Shown in pieces: positions 1 through 9,170 of a stretch of DNA of 33,358 bases; within the stretch, counting starts at the first letter, position 1, and the number at the start of each line of letters is the position of its first letter. The stretch lies in assembly GCF_003315515.1 (NCBI RefSeq), contig NZ_QNRY01000039.1, positions 1-33,358 of the forward strand. The letters run 5' to 3'. The notes beneath the pieces are model-generated. The model was not told where the DNA came from and searched no databases. It worked only from the letters and a program-made list of their open reading frames with translations. Origin of the DNA: Brenneria salicis ATCC 15712 = DSM 30166 (GTDB lineage: Bacteria > Pseudomonadota > Gammaproteobacteria > Enterobacterales > Enterobacteriaceae). The position numbers and the translations under genes were made by a program.

Positions 1-90
1 TTTTATGGATGGTTTTCTGCATCCGACGTCGTTCGGTACGGGGTATTGGTGCTATGATCGGCATCGCTCAGTCCGGTTGGTGATTTGTGA

Positions 91-264
91 TTTTTAGCGA
101 TTGATCAGATCGCTCAACTCGGACTGAGTTCCCTCAAAGTGATCTACTATTTGGAACAGCTATTTAGTTCAAAATACCAGCCGCCAGGCTATTCTTTCCT
201 CAATCATAACAAGCGTGTTCCAACCACTGATGACTTCAATGTCATGTCAGGCGTAAGCCGCTAA
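91..264 (+). pseudogene. Possible decayed 3' end of an unrecognised gene
   Basis: After a stop at 88-90 this frame stays open for 57 codons and ends in TAA at 262-264. It has no Met near its beginning, and the same frame further upstream also has a stop at 55-57. Its codon choice looks like real coding sequence, so it may be the tail of a gene broken by stops or frameshifts and cut off by the window edge. I do not recognise the product; a transposase C-terminus is one possibility but I see no diagnostic motif. The rest of 1-373 shows no gene, and I see no terminator for the dehydrogenase that ends at 374. Confidence 0.3.
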
Positions 265-373
265 TACCCGGATCCGCAAAAAATCATCATGTAACCTTCA
301 CAAAATCATCAGGGATGATAAATAATAGCGGCGACTTATTTATTTCGTTTATAGGCTCTGGCGATGCGCGGAT

Positions 374-1336
374 TTAATATCCGTGTTGCTGAACAAACTC
401 GTCAATATTCTCAATTGTTTTTTCCATCAAAGTTTGCAGAGCGGATGCGGATGTCCAGCCAATGTGCGGAGTAATCAATAGATTAGGCAGTGTCTTCGCC
501 GCCAGCATCAGTGGATTATTCTTATCCGGCGGCTCTTGCGCTAAGCCGTCAAGCGCCGCGCCGGCAATACGCCGCTGATTTAAAGCCGAAAGTAACGCGA
601 TTTCATCAATCAGCCCGCCTCTGGCGGCATTAACGATAAATGCAGTCGGCTTACACAGCGCCAATGTTTGCGCATTCAGCAATTCGCGGGTTTTATCAAC
701 CAGTGGGCAATTAAGCGAAATAATATCCGCGGACTGCAAGACTTGTTCAAACGGCAAATACCCGGGGCGACAGCACGTGCTTCCCCGGTGTTCGGCAAAA
801 ACCACCTGCATACCCAGCGCCGTCGCCAGACGCCCGACTTCACGCCCGATAGCGCCTGCGCCGATAATACCCAACGTTGAACCGGCAATATCCTTCACCG
901 GATAGTCAAAGTAGGAAAACTGTACCTGACTCGCCCATCGATCGCTAAGTTGATCGCGATACCACCCCATCAGGCTGTGTTTAAGCGCAAGGATCATGGC
1001 TATCACATGCTCGGAAACCGCCTGAGTGGAGTAATTGGGCACGTTATTCACCAGAATACCCAACTCGGCCGCCGCAGCGGTATCAATGGTATTCGTCCCC
1101 GTTGCCGTTACCGCAATCAATTTCAGAGCTGGCAAAGCCGACAGTGTTTCTCGCGTTAATATGGTTTTATTAGTAATAATAATGTCGCTGTTTTTCGCCC
1201 TGGCAATAACCTGTTCGGGCGCGGTGTAACTATATTCAATCCATTCATGGCGGCACTGCGGTCGTCTGAAACTATTCTTTTTCAGGAAAATAGTTTCAGG
1301 CAATGCGCCTTTATCCAAAAAGGTAATTTTTAGCAT
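374..1336 (-). CDS. D-2-hydroxyacid dehydrogenase, glycerate dehydrogenase-like
   Basis: 320-aa NAD(P)-dependent oxidoreductase of the D-isomer-specific 2-hydroxyacid dehydrogenase family, which interconverts 2-keto acids (for example hydroxypyruvate or glyoxylate) and D-2-hydroxyacids in the cytoplasm. The Rossmann motif GxGxxG is at residues 159-164 (GAGAIG). The catalytic triad of the family is present: Arg239 in NAARGG, Glu268 in AQEPP and His291 in TPHIGW. Length is normal (about 310-330). The ATG at 1336 has an AGG about 10 nt upstream. The gene stands alone, convergent with nothing visible and separated from lysP by nearly 500 bp. The true substrate cannot be read from the sequence; hydroxypyruvate reductase/glycerate dehydrogenase is the nearest guess. 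Confidence 0.88.
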   Translation of the reverse strand: MLKITFLDKGALPETIFLKKNSFRRPQCRHEWIEYSYTAPEQVIARAKNSDIIITNKTILTRETLSALPALKLIAVTATGTNTIDTAAAAELGILVNNVPNYSTQAVSEHVIAMILALKHSLMGWYRDQLSDRWASQVQFSYFDYPVKDIAGSTLGIIGAGAIGREVGRLATALGMQVVFAEHRGSTCCRPGYLPFEQVLQSADIISLNCPLVDKTRELLNAQTLALCKPTAFIVNAARGGLIDEIALLSALNQRRIAGAALDGLAQEPPDKNNPLMLAAKTLPNLLITPHIGWTSASALQTLMEKTIENIDEFVQQHGY

Positions 1337-1749
1337 AGTGTCTAACCTGATTATTATTTATACATACCACCCTGATTATCGGCGATAAACAGCGCCGTAA
1401 CACGAAATCTGACTCGTGAATTATCTTTCTTATACAGAGGATTAAAGGTTATGTTGCTTTTAAAAAAGATAGCAGCTTAATTATGTAACTTAACAAATAT
1501 TTCTCATCCGATTGACGTCTGGATTATTGATGATGAAATGTACAGTTCCGCCAAACGTTCAGCCTAGACAGCATTACCGCAATTAACAACGTTTAATAGC
1601 GTAAATTTCATACATTGTAGCCAAGCTATTACGCGAGAGACGAGAAAGTCGTCTGGGGGAATATGCAGGGAGGTGATGAGCCGGGGTAAACAGATGGCTT
1701 TCGCCAGCGTTAAAGAAACGTCTGGATAAGCAAGCATGTTGGAAGCGCG
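1337..1749. other. Intergenic region between the dehydrogenase and lysP
   Basis: About 410 bp without a convincing gene. The part next to 1336 is AT-rich and should hold the promoter of the minus-strand dehydrogenase. A 79-codon open frame on the minus strand (1564-1803) overlaps the lysP terminator hairpin, lacks a ribosome-binding site and resembles no family I know, so I do not call it a gene. Confidence 0.5.
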
Positions 1750-1777
1750 AAAAAAGGCGTTCTCTCGAATGAACGCC
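1750..1777 (-). terminator. Rho-independent terminator of lysP
   Basis: A perfect 7-bp inverted repeat, GGCGTTC (1756-1762) and GAACGCC (1771-1777) with an 8-nt loop, has six A residues at 1750-1755 on the plus strand. On the minus strand this is a stem followed by six U, 45 nt past the lysP stop codon. Confidence 0.8.
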
Positions 1778-1822
1778 CAGGTCGGAAGCCGTGACCCCGT
1801 CATGCTGCGGCGGGTTCGCCGG

Positions 1823-3289
1823 TTACTTGTATTCGGGGAAGGTCATATCCTGATATTTGATAAAACGCGTGCCGCGGGAAAATTTATAGCCGAACCAGAT
1901 CAGCAGAAAGAGCGGAATGCCGATATAGGTTGCCGTGACGCCGTACCAATCGATGTTATCTTGCAGGAACGCCTGATAATTCTGTCCCAGCGTAATGACC
2001 AGGCAAAGCACGAAAGCGAAAATCGGCCCCAGCGGGAAGAAATGGGAAAGATAAGGAAGACGATTCAGATTGTGTCCGGCTTTGACATAGCCGCGGCGAA
2101 AGCGATAGTGACTGATGGCGATGCCCAGCCAGGCGATGAAGCCCGTCATCCCTGAGGTGTTCAGCAACCAGAGGTAGACCGTTTGGTTGCCGTACATGGA
2201 CGACAGGAAGCACAATGCGGCAATCACGGCGGTCGCATAGAGCGCATTACGCGGCACGCCGCCTTTTGACAGCCGGGCAAAAATACGCGGCGCTTTACCC
2301 TCGGAAGCCAGGGTAAACAGCATACGGGTACAGGCATACATCCCTGAATTGCCCGCTGACAGCACCGAGGTGAGGATAACGGCGTTCATCACCGCCGCCG
2401 CAGAAAGCAAACCCGCATGCTGAAACACCAGCGTAAACGGGCTGACTGCAATGTCTTTTACATCATTACGCAGCAGGCTGGGATCGGTATAGGGAATGAT
2501 CAGGCTGATGATTAAAATGGCGAAGATATAAAACAGCAGAATACGCCAGAACACCTGACGGATCGCGCGGGGAATATTTTTCTGCGGATTATCCGATTCA
2601 CCGGCAGCCACGCCGATCAGTTCGGTTCCCTGAAACGAAAATCCTACGATCATCGCCACGCCGATCATGGCGGAAAAACCACCCGCAAACGGCGCATCGT
2701 CAATCTGCCAGTTATGTATCCCCGCGTTCTCGGCCCCGCGTAAGATCCCCATAATCATCAGGATACCGACGGCGATAAAAATTACTACCGTCACCACTTT
2801 AATTAACGAAAACCAATATTCAGCTTCGCCAAATCCTTTTACTGAAATGACGTTCAATAACACCATCAGCGCTAAAAACAGCGCGCTCCATATCCAGCCG
2901 GGAACCTCCGGGAACCAATATCCCATGACCAACTGCGCGGCGACCAGATCCACCGCGATCGTTACGGCCCAGTTGTACCAATAATTCCAGCCCAGCGCGA
3001 AGCCAAAGCCCTCCTCAACATAGCGGGAACCATAAGTGGCGAACGATCCTGATGTAGGCATAAAGGCCGCCAATTCTCCCAGGCTGGTCATCAGAAAATA
3101 CACCATCAACCCAATCAGAACATACGATAATAACGCGCCGCCCGGCCCTGCTTGTGAAACCGTGGCACCGGAAGCGACAAATAATCCGGTGCCAATCGAA
3201 CCGCCGATGGCGATCATGGTTAAATGCCGTGCTTTAAGTTCACGGCGCAGGGACGTGGGTCCCTGAGATTGAATATTTTGCTGAGCCAT
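1823..3289 (-). CDS. lysP: Lysine-specific permease LysP
   Basis: 488-aa amino acid/polyamine/organocation permease that imports L-lysine with protons across the inner membrane; in E. coli it also senses lysine for CadC. The N-terminus carries the family hallmark LRRELKARHLTMIAIGGSIG, followed by twelve hydrophobic segments, and the sequence is close to E. coli LysP (489 aa) throughout. A start 16 codons upstream (3337) is possible, but the ATG at 3289 reproduces the usual N-terminal length and has an AGG seven or so bases upstream, so I chose it. It is monocistronic, followed by its own terminator, and lies downstream of yeiE on the same strand. ArgP control is known in E. coli; I cannot identify the site here. 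Confidence 0.95.
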   Translation of the reverse strand: MAQQNIQSQGPTSLRRELKARHLTMIAIGGSIGTGLFVASGATVSQAGPGGALLSYVLIGLMVYFLMTSLGELAAFMPTSGSFATYGSRYVEEGFGFALGWNYWYNWAVTIAVDLVAAQLVMGYWFPEVPGWIWSALFLALMVLLNVISVKGFGEAEYWFSLIKVVTVVIFIAVGILMIMGILRGAENAGIHNWQIDDAPFAGGFSAMIGVAMIVGFSFQGTELIGVAAGESDNPQKNIPRAIRQVFWRILLFYIFAILIISLIIPYTDPSLLRNDVKDIAVSPFTLVFQHAGLLSAAAVMNAVILTSVLSAGNSGMYACTRMLFTLASEGKAPRIFARLSKGGVPRNALYATAVIAALCFLSSMYGNQTVYLWLLNTSGMTGFIAWLGIAISHYRFRRGYVKAGHNLNRLPYLSHFFPLGPIFAFVLCLVITLGQNYQAFLQDNIDWYGVTATYIGIPLFLLIWFGYKFSRGTRFIKYQDMTFPEYK

Positions 3290-3424
3290 TATTAGCCTGC
3301 GTGTTATTGCCAAAAAAACGAGGCGGGATTGTAGCAAATCGTTTTCAGCAGGATAGCGCGATCGTCGGGTTATAAGAGAGGTTCATAATTCCAGCCCGAT
3401 CATTAGCAACACAAAATATGTTAT

Positions 3425-4297
3425 TTATGCTGCTTCGCGGCAGTAACTCAGGAAACGCTGCAAGACGTTTGAAATGTGCTTCTGCCGATGATGAACCAGA
3501 TACAACGTGCGGGTAAGCCGCGGTAATGGCACCGCCAGTTCCACCAGCGATCCTGTCGCCAACTGTTCGGCGATGACATGCCGGGACAGGCAACTGATGC
3601 CAATATCGTGGCGCACCGCGTGTTTAATTGCCTCAGAGTTGCCTAACTCCATCACCAGACGAAAATGCGGCAACTGGGTCAACAGCAAATGATCCAACAC
3701 CTCACGGGTGCCGGAACCCCTTTCGCGCAAGATCCAGGGCGCATCGGCCAAAAGCGGCAGAGAAAGTTCCTGTTGGCTGAGTGGATTGGTTGGCGAGCAA
3801 AAAACCACCAGTTCATCTTCCAGCCAGGGCTGTGTAACCAGATCGGTATGATGACACGGGCCTTCGATCAACCCCAGGTCAACACTGAATTCCGCAATAC
3901 TGGCAATGACATCGTGCGTGTTGCCAACATGCAGTTCCAGCGAGATTTCAGGGAAATCCTGCCGGTAGCGGGCAATCATGGCCGGTAAAAGATAGTTGCC
4001 GATGGTACTGCTGGCGTAAATACGTAATGCGCCATTGTCATGGCAAAAAAGCTGTTCAATTTCCAATGACTGTTCAAGTAATGATAACGCTTTAGGATAG
4101 AGCAGTCTCCCATGCTCATTCACCACCAGCCGCTTGCCGACCCGGTCAAACAACTGAACACCCAATTGCCCCTCCAAATCTGCCAATGCCGCACTCACGG
4201 CGGATTGAGAGAGCGAAAGCACAACCGAAGCCTGCGTGGTTGAACCACTTTTCAGCACTTCTGCAAAAACTTCCAACTGACGTAAGGTAATATGCAT
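3425..4297 (-). CDS. yeiE: LysR-type transcriptional regulator YeiE
   Basis: 290-aa LysR-family regulator (E. coli YeiE 293 aa). The N-terminal winged helix-turn-helix covers residues 1-60 ([19 protein letters not shown] followed by [18 protein letters not shown]), and a periplasmic-binding-like effector domain follows from about residue 90. YeiE homologues have been linked to the sulfite stress response (Cronobacter) and to flagellar control (Salmonella). It is divergent from yeiH, a putative sulfate/sulfite exporter, across a 116-bp gap; LysR regulators commonly control the divergently transcribed neighbour, so yeiH is the likely target. The regulation is inferred, the family assignment is clear. 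Confidence 0.92.
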   Translation of the reverse strand: MHITLRQLEVFAEVLKSGSTTQASVVLSLSQSAVSAALADLEGQLGVQLFDRVGKRLVVNEHGRLLYPKALSLLEQSLEIEQLFCHDNGALRIYASSTIGNYLLPAMIARYRQDFPEISLELHVGNTHDVIASIAEFSVDLGLIEGPCHHTDLVTQPWLEDELVVFCSPTNPLSQQELSLPLLADAPWILRERGSGTREVLDHLLLTQLPHFRLVMELGNSEAIKHAVRHDIGISCLSRHVIAEQLATGSLVELAVPLPRLTRTLYLVHHRQKHISNVLQRFLSYCREAA

Positions 4298-4327
4298 AAC
4301 GGGCTCTTTATCGAAAAAATCTATAGG

Positions 4328-4341
4328 TTATAAATATATAA
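4328..4341. promoter_or_regulatory. Palindrome in the yeiE-yeiH divergent region, candidate YeiE operator
   Basis: TTATA-N4-TATAA, a perfect 5-bp inverted repeat with a 4-bp centre, lies 31 nt upstream of the yeiE start in the shared promoter region. It resembles the AT-rich dyads of the T-N11-A type bound by LysR regulators. TATAGG occurs just before it (4322-4327) and again at 4368-4373. The role is inferred from position. Confidence 0.35.
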
Positions 4342-4413
4342 TCAATTTCTCTTTTAACCTTTCTGATTATAGGCTGAGCCCTCAGTTCGGTATTCTCAGA
4401 ACAGGTCTATAAA

Positions 4414-5502
4414 ATGATTCATCTTTCTGCATTACTTTCTGCACGACAGCAATACATCGCCTACCATTACCGCATGGCAATACGCCTCCCCGGTTTATCA
4501 GCAGTAAGTCTAATAACTTTTTTGACTCTTTGGCTGACTAATATTCCTAAAGTTTCGCAATGGGGACCAGGCTCATTAACTTTGGCGATATTGACAGGGA
4601 TTTTACTCGGTAATACGGTCTATCCACGGCTAAATTCTTACTGTGATGCGGGCGTGCAGTGGGCAAAACAGCATCTCTTGCGCTGGGGTATCGTGCTTTA
4701 CGGGTTTCGTCTCAGTTTTCAGCAAATGACAGCCGTTGGCATCACAGGTCTTGTCATCGATCTGGCGATCGTCGTGTCGACGTTTCTCCTCGCCTGCTGG
4801 CTGGGCCGACGCTTATTTAAACTTGATCGCGAAACCACGGTGTTAATCGGCGCAGGCAGCAGCATCTGTGGCGCCGCCGCCATTCTTGCCACCGCGCCGG
4901 TGGTCAAAGCCTCAAGCGATAAAATTGCCGTCGCCGTCTCTACCGTGGTCATTTTTGGCACCACGGCGATGTTTCTTTATCCGTGGTTGTATCGGCTTAA
5001 TCTTTATTATGACTGGCTCACGTTAACGCCACGGGCGTCCGGCCTGTATCTGGGTTCAACCATTCATGAAGTGGCCCAGGTCGTGGCGGCTGGTCACGCC
5101 ATTAATGTAGAGACAGAAAATATGGCCGTGATGGGGAAAATGTTGCGTGTCATGTTGCTGGCGCCTTTTCTCATTATCCTGAGTCTGATTATGAAAAACA
5201 GACAGCCGCAAAATAGCCCAGCGGCCCCACTATTTTTGATGTTTCCCTGGTTTGCGTTATGGTTTGTGGCGGTCGCGGCTTTCAATTCCAGTCAGCTTCT
5301 CCCCAGCCATGTCGTGAACGCATTGATCCAGTTGGATAACGTGCTGCTGATGATGGCCATGATCGCGTTGGGACTGACCACTCGCCTGAGTGCGATACGG
5401 CAGGCTGGTGCAAAACCGCTGCTGCTGGCGCTGTTATTGTTTCTCTGGTTACTGGTTGGCGGGGCGGGCATCAATCTGGCGGCTGAACACCTATTGCGCT
5501 GA
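4414..5502 (+). CDS. yeiH: YeiH/PSE family putative sulfate exporter
   Basis: 362-aa inner-membrane protein of the YeiH family (UPF0324, putative sulfate exporter; E. coli 349 aa). About ten hydrophobic segments are visible, with conserved family stretches such as RWGIVLYGFRL, IGAGSSICGAAAILAT, GSTIHEVAQVVAAGHAI and MAMIALGLTT. The N-terminus is some 13 residues longer than in E. coli; the ATG at 4414 has an AGG about 10 nt upstream and I keep it, but internal Met21 is an alternative. Divergent from the LysR regulator YeiE, which suggests induction by a sulfur oxyanion such as sulfite. Transport has been little characterised in the family, so the substrate is tentative. Confidence 0.9.
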   Translation: MIHLSALLSARQQYIAYHYRMAIRLPGLSAVSLITFLTLWLTNIPKVSQWGPGSLTLAILTGILLGNTVYPRLNSYCDAGVQWAKQHLLRWGIVLYGFRLSFQQMTAVGITGLVIDLAIVVSTFLLACWLGRRLFKLDRETTVLIGAGSSICGAAAILATAPVVKASSDKIAVAVSTVVIFGTTAMFLYPWLYRLNLYYDWLTLTPRASGLYLGSTIHEVAQVVAAGHAINVETENMAVMGKMLRVMLLAPFLIILSLIMKNRQPQNSPAAPLFLMFPWFALWFVAVAAFNSSQLLPSHVVNALIQLDNVLLMMAMIALGLTTRLSAIRQAGAKPLLLALLLFLWLLVGGAGINLAAEHLLR

Positions 5503-5582
5503 GCGCGAATAATTTATCCGTTAACGTCTCATTCGCTCGTCAGACAATGCCATAATGCCTCCGTCATCAAGAGGAGAAGAAC

Positions 5583-6422
5583 ATGAAATACGTAGGTGCG
5601 CACGTCAGCGCGGCGGGCGGTGTCGATCAGGCGGTTATTCGCGCCCATGAACTGAACGCAACGGCGTTCGCGCTGTTTACCAAAAATCAGCGCCAGTGGG
5701 AGGCCGCTCCGCTCAGTCAGGAAACTATCGTCAGTTTCAAAACGGCTTGTGAACGCTACGCCTATACCCCAGCGCAAATCCTGCCCCATGACAGCTATCT
5801 GATCAATCTTGGTCATCCGGAAGCGGCGGCGCTGGAGAAATCACGCGCCGCCTTTATTGATGAAATGACTCGCTGCCAACAACTCGGCCTGAGTTTGCTC
5901 AACTTTCATCCGGGCAGCCATTTAAAACAGATTGATGAAGCGCGCTGTCTGGCGCGTATCGCCGAGTCGATTAACATCGCACTGGCACAAACGGATGGCG
6001 TCACCGCCGTTATTGAAAACACCGCTGGACAAGGAAGCAATCTGGGCTTTCGCTTCGAACATCTGGCCGCCATCATTGATGGAGTGGAAGATAAAAGTCG
6101 CGTGGGGGTGTGTATCGATACCTGTCACGCCTTTGCCGGCGGCTACGATTTACGCACCGAAGCAACCTGCGAAGCGACCTTTGCCGAATTTGAACGGGTC
6201 GTCGGATTCTGCTATTTGCGGGGAATGCATTTAAATGATGCGAAAAGCGAATTCAATAGCCGTGTCGATCGTCATCATAGTCTGGGAGCAGGCAATATCG
6301 GTAAGACGGTGTTCTGCTATATCATGAAAGATCCGCGTTTTGATGGTATTCCGCTGATTCTGGAAACCGTCAATCCCGATATCTGGGCGGAAGAGATCGC
6401 CTGGCTGAAATCTCAGGTCTGA
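5583..6422 (+). CDS. nfo: Deoxyribonuclease IV (endonuclease IV)
   Basis: 279-aa AP endonuclease of the TIM-barrel xylose isomerase-like fold, which cleaves DNA 5' of abasic sites and trims blocked 3' ends in base excision repair. All nine trinuclear-zinc ligands known from the E. coli enzyme sit at the same numbers: His69, His109, Glu145, Asp179, His182, His216, Asp229, His231 and Glu261. The ATG is preceded by a strong AGAGGAGAAG ribosome-binding site. The gene stands alone and ends in a strong terminator. In E. coli it belongs to the SoxRS regulon; no SoxS box was identified here. Confidence 0.98.
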   Translation: MKYVGAHVSAAGGVDQAVIRAHELNATAFALFTKNQRQWEAAPLSQETIVSFKTACERYAYTPAQILPHDSYLINLGHPEAAALEKSRAAFIDEMTRCQQLGLSLLNFHPGSHLKQIDEARCLARIAESINIALAQTDGVTAVIENTAGQGSNLGFRFEHLAAIIDGVEDKSRVGVCIDTCHAFAGGYDLRTEATCEATFAEFERVVGFCYLRGMHLNDAKSEFNSRVDRHHSLGAGNIGKTVFCYIMKDPRFDGIPLILETVNPDIWAEEIAWLKSQV

Positions 6423-6470
6423 ATTCCCGCGTCTTTTATCACCTGAAATAAAATATGCCCTGAAATAGAA

Positions 6471-6506
6471 AAGCGCCAGCGGACATGATGTCCGCTGGCG
6501 CTTTTT
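6471..6506. terminator. Bidirectional terminator between nfo and fruA
   Basis: A perfect 14-bp stem (6472-6485 with 6489-6502) and a 3-nt loop has five T on the plus side and four A on the other, so it can stop the convergent nfo and fruBKA transcripts. Confidence 0.93.
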
Positions 6507-6526
6507 ACCACCGCTAACGAGCTCGC

Positions 6527-8215
6527 TTATGCGGCTTTCGCCAATTGTTCGTCAGGACGTTTCAGCAGCGCATACAGCACGCCCGCTACGACCGTCCCGG
6601 CAATAATCGCCAGCAGATAACCGATAACCGGCGTAATCGCACCAGGGATCATCAGAACAAACAGCCCGCCGTGCGGCGCCATCAGTTTCGCGCCGACCGC
6701 CATGGACAGAGCCCCGGTCAGCGCCCCGCCAACGATACAACATGGCAGGACCCGCATCGGATCGCGGGCGGCGTAAGGGATCGCTCCTTCGGAAATAAAG
6801 CACAGCCCCAGAACCAAGGCGGCCTTGCCCCCTTCACGCTCGGTGGCGTTGAATTTGTTACACGCCAGAAACGTCGCCAACCCCATCGCCAGCGGTGGAA
6901 CCATCCCGGCCGCCATCACCGCCGCCATCGGCGCATAAATCTGGCTGCTGAGCAACGTGGTGCCGAATACGTAGGCCACCTTGTTGACCGGGCCGCCCAT
7001 ATCCGTACACATCATGCCGCCCAGGATTGCGCCCAGGATCACCGCGTTCGCCGTTCCCATGGATTGCAGCCAGTCAGTCAGGCCCGTCAGGATTTTTGCA
7101 ACCGGCGTACCGACGATATAAATCATCACCAGACCGGTAATCAGCGTGGCAAACAACGGAATAATCAAAATCGGTTTCAGCGCGGCCATACTTTGCGGCA
7201 GAATCAGCTTATTGCTGATAGCTCTGGCCACATAGCCCGCCAGAAAGCCGGCGATAATCCCGCCCAGAAAGCCCGCCCCAGTGCTGACCGCCAGCATACC
7301 GCCAACCAGCCCCGGCGTTAACCCCGGACGATCGGCAATCGAAAACGCGATATAACCCGCCAGTACCGGCACCATCAGCGCGAACGCCGAACCACCGCCG
7401 ATTTTCATCAGTGCGTCGGCCAGCGACCCTTCCTGCTTAAACGCTTCGATGCCGAACACAAACGACAGTGCGATACACAGACCACCCGCCACCACCATCG
7501 GCAGCATGTAAGACACCCCGGTCAGCAGATGACGATAAGGCCCGGCCCCGCCTTTCTGACCGGACTCGCTTGCTGACGAGGCGCTTTGACCGCTCGGCTG
7601 ATAAACCGTGGCTTCAACTTGCGCCTTGTCCAGTTCCTGAACGGTTTTTTTCAATGCCAGTCCGGTTGAAGTGCGATACATTTTTTTACCGGCGAACTTA
7701 CTCAGAACGACTTCGATATCCGCCGCGACGATAACCAGATCGGCTTGCTCAATCTCTTCCGGCGTAATCGCATTTCCGGCGCCAACCGAGCCACGGGTTT
7801 CAACTTTTACCCACCAGCCGCGTTTTTTGGCTTCCGTTTCAATCGCTTCTGCGGCCATAAACGTATGGGCGACGCCGGTTGGACAAGCGGTTACCGCGAC
7901 AATACGTTTGGCGGCGGCGCTTTGCTGAACTGGCGCTGACACCGTTGCCTGATAGGTGGCGGCTTCAGCCTGAGCCTTAGTCAGGAATGCTTCCGGCTGG
8001 CTGACCGCCAATTCCACATCGCCGACAAACACCTGTTTGCCATTCAATGCATTATCCGCCGCGGCCTTCGCGCCCAGAATGATCACCAATTCGGACTCGT
8101 CCGCGTGTTCCGTAAACGTCAGCCCTGCTTTCGCAGCGGCGGCGCTGAGTAGGTTTTTCACCAGATGGCTTCTCGCCAGCCCCAGTGATTTATCTAAAAT
8201 CAGCAGCGTTTTCAT
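6527..8215 (-). CDS. fruA: Fructose PTS permease, IIB'-IIB-IIC
   Basis: 562-aa membrane permease of the fructose phosphotransferase system (E. coli 563 aa), which takes up fructose and releases fructose 1-phosphate. Residues 1-100 form the degenerate IIB' domain, about 104-200 the active IIB domain with phospho-Cys111 in VTACPTGVAHTF, then a Ser/Ala/Gly-rich linker and the IIC channel from about 225 with eight or more hydrophobic segments. Last gene of fruBKA: 16 nt behind fruK, with an AGGAGA ribosome-binding site. It receives phosphate from FruB. Confidence 0.97.
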   Translation of the reverse strand: MKTLLILDKSLGLARSHLVKNLLSAAAAKAGLTFTEHADESELVIILGAKAAADNALNGKQVFVGDVELAVSQPEAFLTKAQAEAATYQATVSAPVQQSAAAKRIVAVTACPTGVAHTFMAAEAIETEAKKRGWWVKVETRGSVGAGNAITPEEIEQADLVIVAADIEVVLSKFAGKKMYRTSTGLALKKTVQELDKAQVEATVYQPSGQSASSASESGQKGGAGPYRHLLTGVSYMLPMVVAGGLCIALSFVFGIEAFKQEGSLADALMKIGGGSAFALMVPVLAGYIAFSIADRPGLTPGLVGGMLAVSTGAGFLGGIIAGFLAGYVARAISNKLILPQSMAALKPILIIPLFATLITGLVMIYIVGTPVAKILTGLTDWLQSMGTANAVILGAILGGMMCTDMGGPVNKVAYVFGTTLLSSQIYAPMAAVMAAGMVPPLAMGLATFLACNKFNATEREGGKAALVLGLCFISEGAIPYAARDPMRVLPCCIVGGALTGALSMAVGAKLMAPHGGLFVLMIPGAITPVIGYLLAIIAGTVVAGVLYALLKRPDEQLAKAA

Positions 8216-8231
8216 TGTTTGTCTCCTGCTG

Positions 8232-9170
8232 TCAATTAAAGGGTTTCAGATCGACACGCGCCATCATTGCGGCCAACTGAGGACGATCGGTAATGCCAAC
8301 ATTGCTTTGACTCACGGCCAACGCAGACACCGCCGTTGCCAAACGCAAAGTATGTTCACTGGACTCACGCATTAATAAGCCATAAATCAGTCCCCCAACC
8401 ATGGAGTCACCTGCGCCTACCGTACTGACCACGTCACAGGCAGGCGGTTTTGCCAACCATGCCCCGGATGCATTTACCCACAAGGCGCCTTCCGCCCCCA
8501 GTGAGATCACCACATGCGCGATCCCCTGCTCACGCAGTGCGTGCGCGGCATCAACCACATCCGCCAGCGTGGGCAATTTACGCCCCGCCCAGATTTCCAA
8601 CTCGCGACGGTTGGGTTTCACCAGCCAGGGGGCCGCTTTCAACCCCGCCACCAGCGCCTCGCGGCTACTGTCAAAAATGATGCAGGGACAATGACTGCGC
8701 AAACGCGACATCCAGTCAGTGAACGCATCAGGATCGACCCCAGCCGACAGACTGCCGCTGACCGCAACCATGTCAAACTGCCCCAGCCAACTCAGCGAGT
8801 CATTAACGAAACGCTGCCAATCTTGCGGTGTGACTTCAAACCCAGAAAAATTGAAATCGGTGACGTCACCCTCTTTTTCGGTCAATTTCACGTTGATACG
8901 TGTACGTCCCGGCACAACCTGGAAACGGTTGGCAATGCCCAGTTCACTGAACAATTGCTGGAAGCCATCCTGATTGTCTTTGCCCAAGAATCCACCTACA
9001 GTGACGTCAATCCCAAGATCCTTCAATACCTTGGCAACGTTGATGCCTTTGCCAGCGGCATGCAGACCCGCGGTCTGAACCAGATTCACTTCGCCCCGCT
9101 CAATTTCCGGGCAATAGCCAACCAGATCATATGCCGGATTCAAGGTAATGGTGGCTACTCGCCTGCTCAT
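8232..9170 (-). CDS. fruK: 1-phosphofructokinase
   Basis: 312-aa PfkB/ribokinase-family enzyme (same length as E. coli FruK) converting fructose 1-phosphate and ATP into fructose 1,6-bisphosphate. The two PfkB signatures are visible: [12 protein letters not shown] near residue 39 and [13 protein letters not shown] near 249, with catalytic base Asp255 in GAGD. The start overlaps the fruB stop as ATGA (9167-9170), so translation is probably coupled to fruB. Its product and substrate, fructose 1-phosphate, is the inducer that releases Cra, tying the enzyme to control of its own operon. Confidence 0.97.
   Translation of the reverse strand: MSRRVATITLNPAYDLVGYCPEIERGEVNLVQTAGLHAAGKGINVAKVLKDLGIDVTVGGFLGKDNQDGFQQLFSELGIANRFQVVPGRTRINVKLTEKEGDVTDFNFSGFEVTPQDWQRFVNDSLSWLGQFDMVAVSGSLSAGVDPDAFTDWMSRLRSHCPCIIFDSSREALVAGLKAAPWLVKPNRRELEIWAGRKLPTLADVVDAAHALREQGIAHVVISLGAEGALWVNASGAWLAKPPACDVVSTVGAGDSMVGGLIYGLLMRESSEHTLRLATAVSALAVSQSNVGITDRPQLAAMMARVDLKPFN

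Noticed and set aside
1621..1740. G-rich stretch considered as a lysine riboswitch because of neighbouring lysP
   Set aside because: It lies downstream of lysP, not in its leader, and lacks the conserved core elements of the L box.
1564..1803. 79-codon minus-strand frame between the dehydrogenase and lysP
   Set aside because: It overlaps the lysP terminator hairpin, has no ribosome-binding site and shows no family features.
6545..7321. Long plus-strand open frame opposite fruA
   Set aside because: It is antisense to a fully conserved fruA; the frame is open because of the high GC and codon bias of the real gene.
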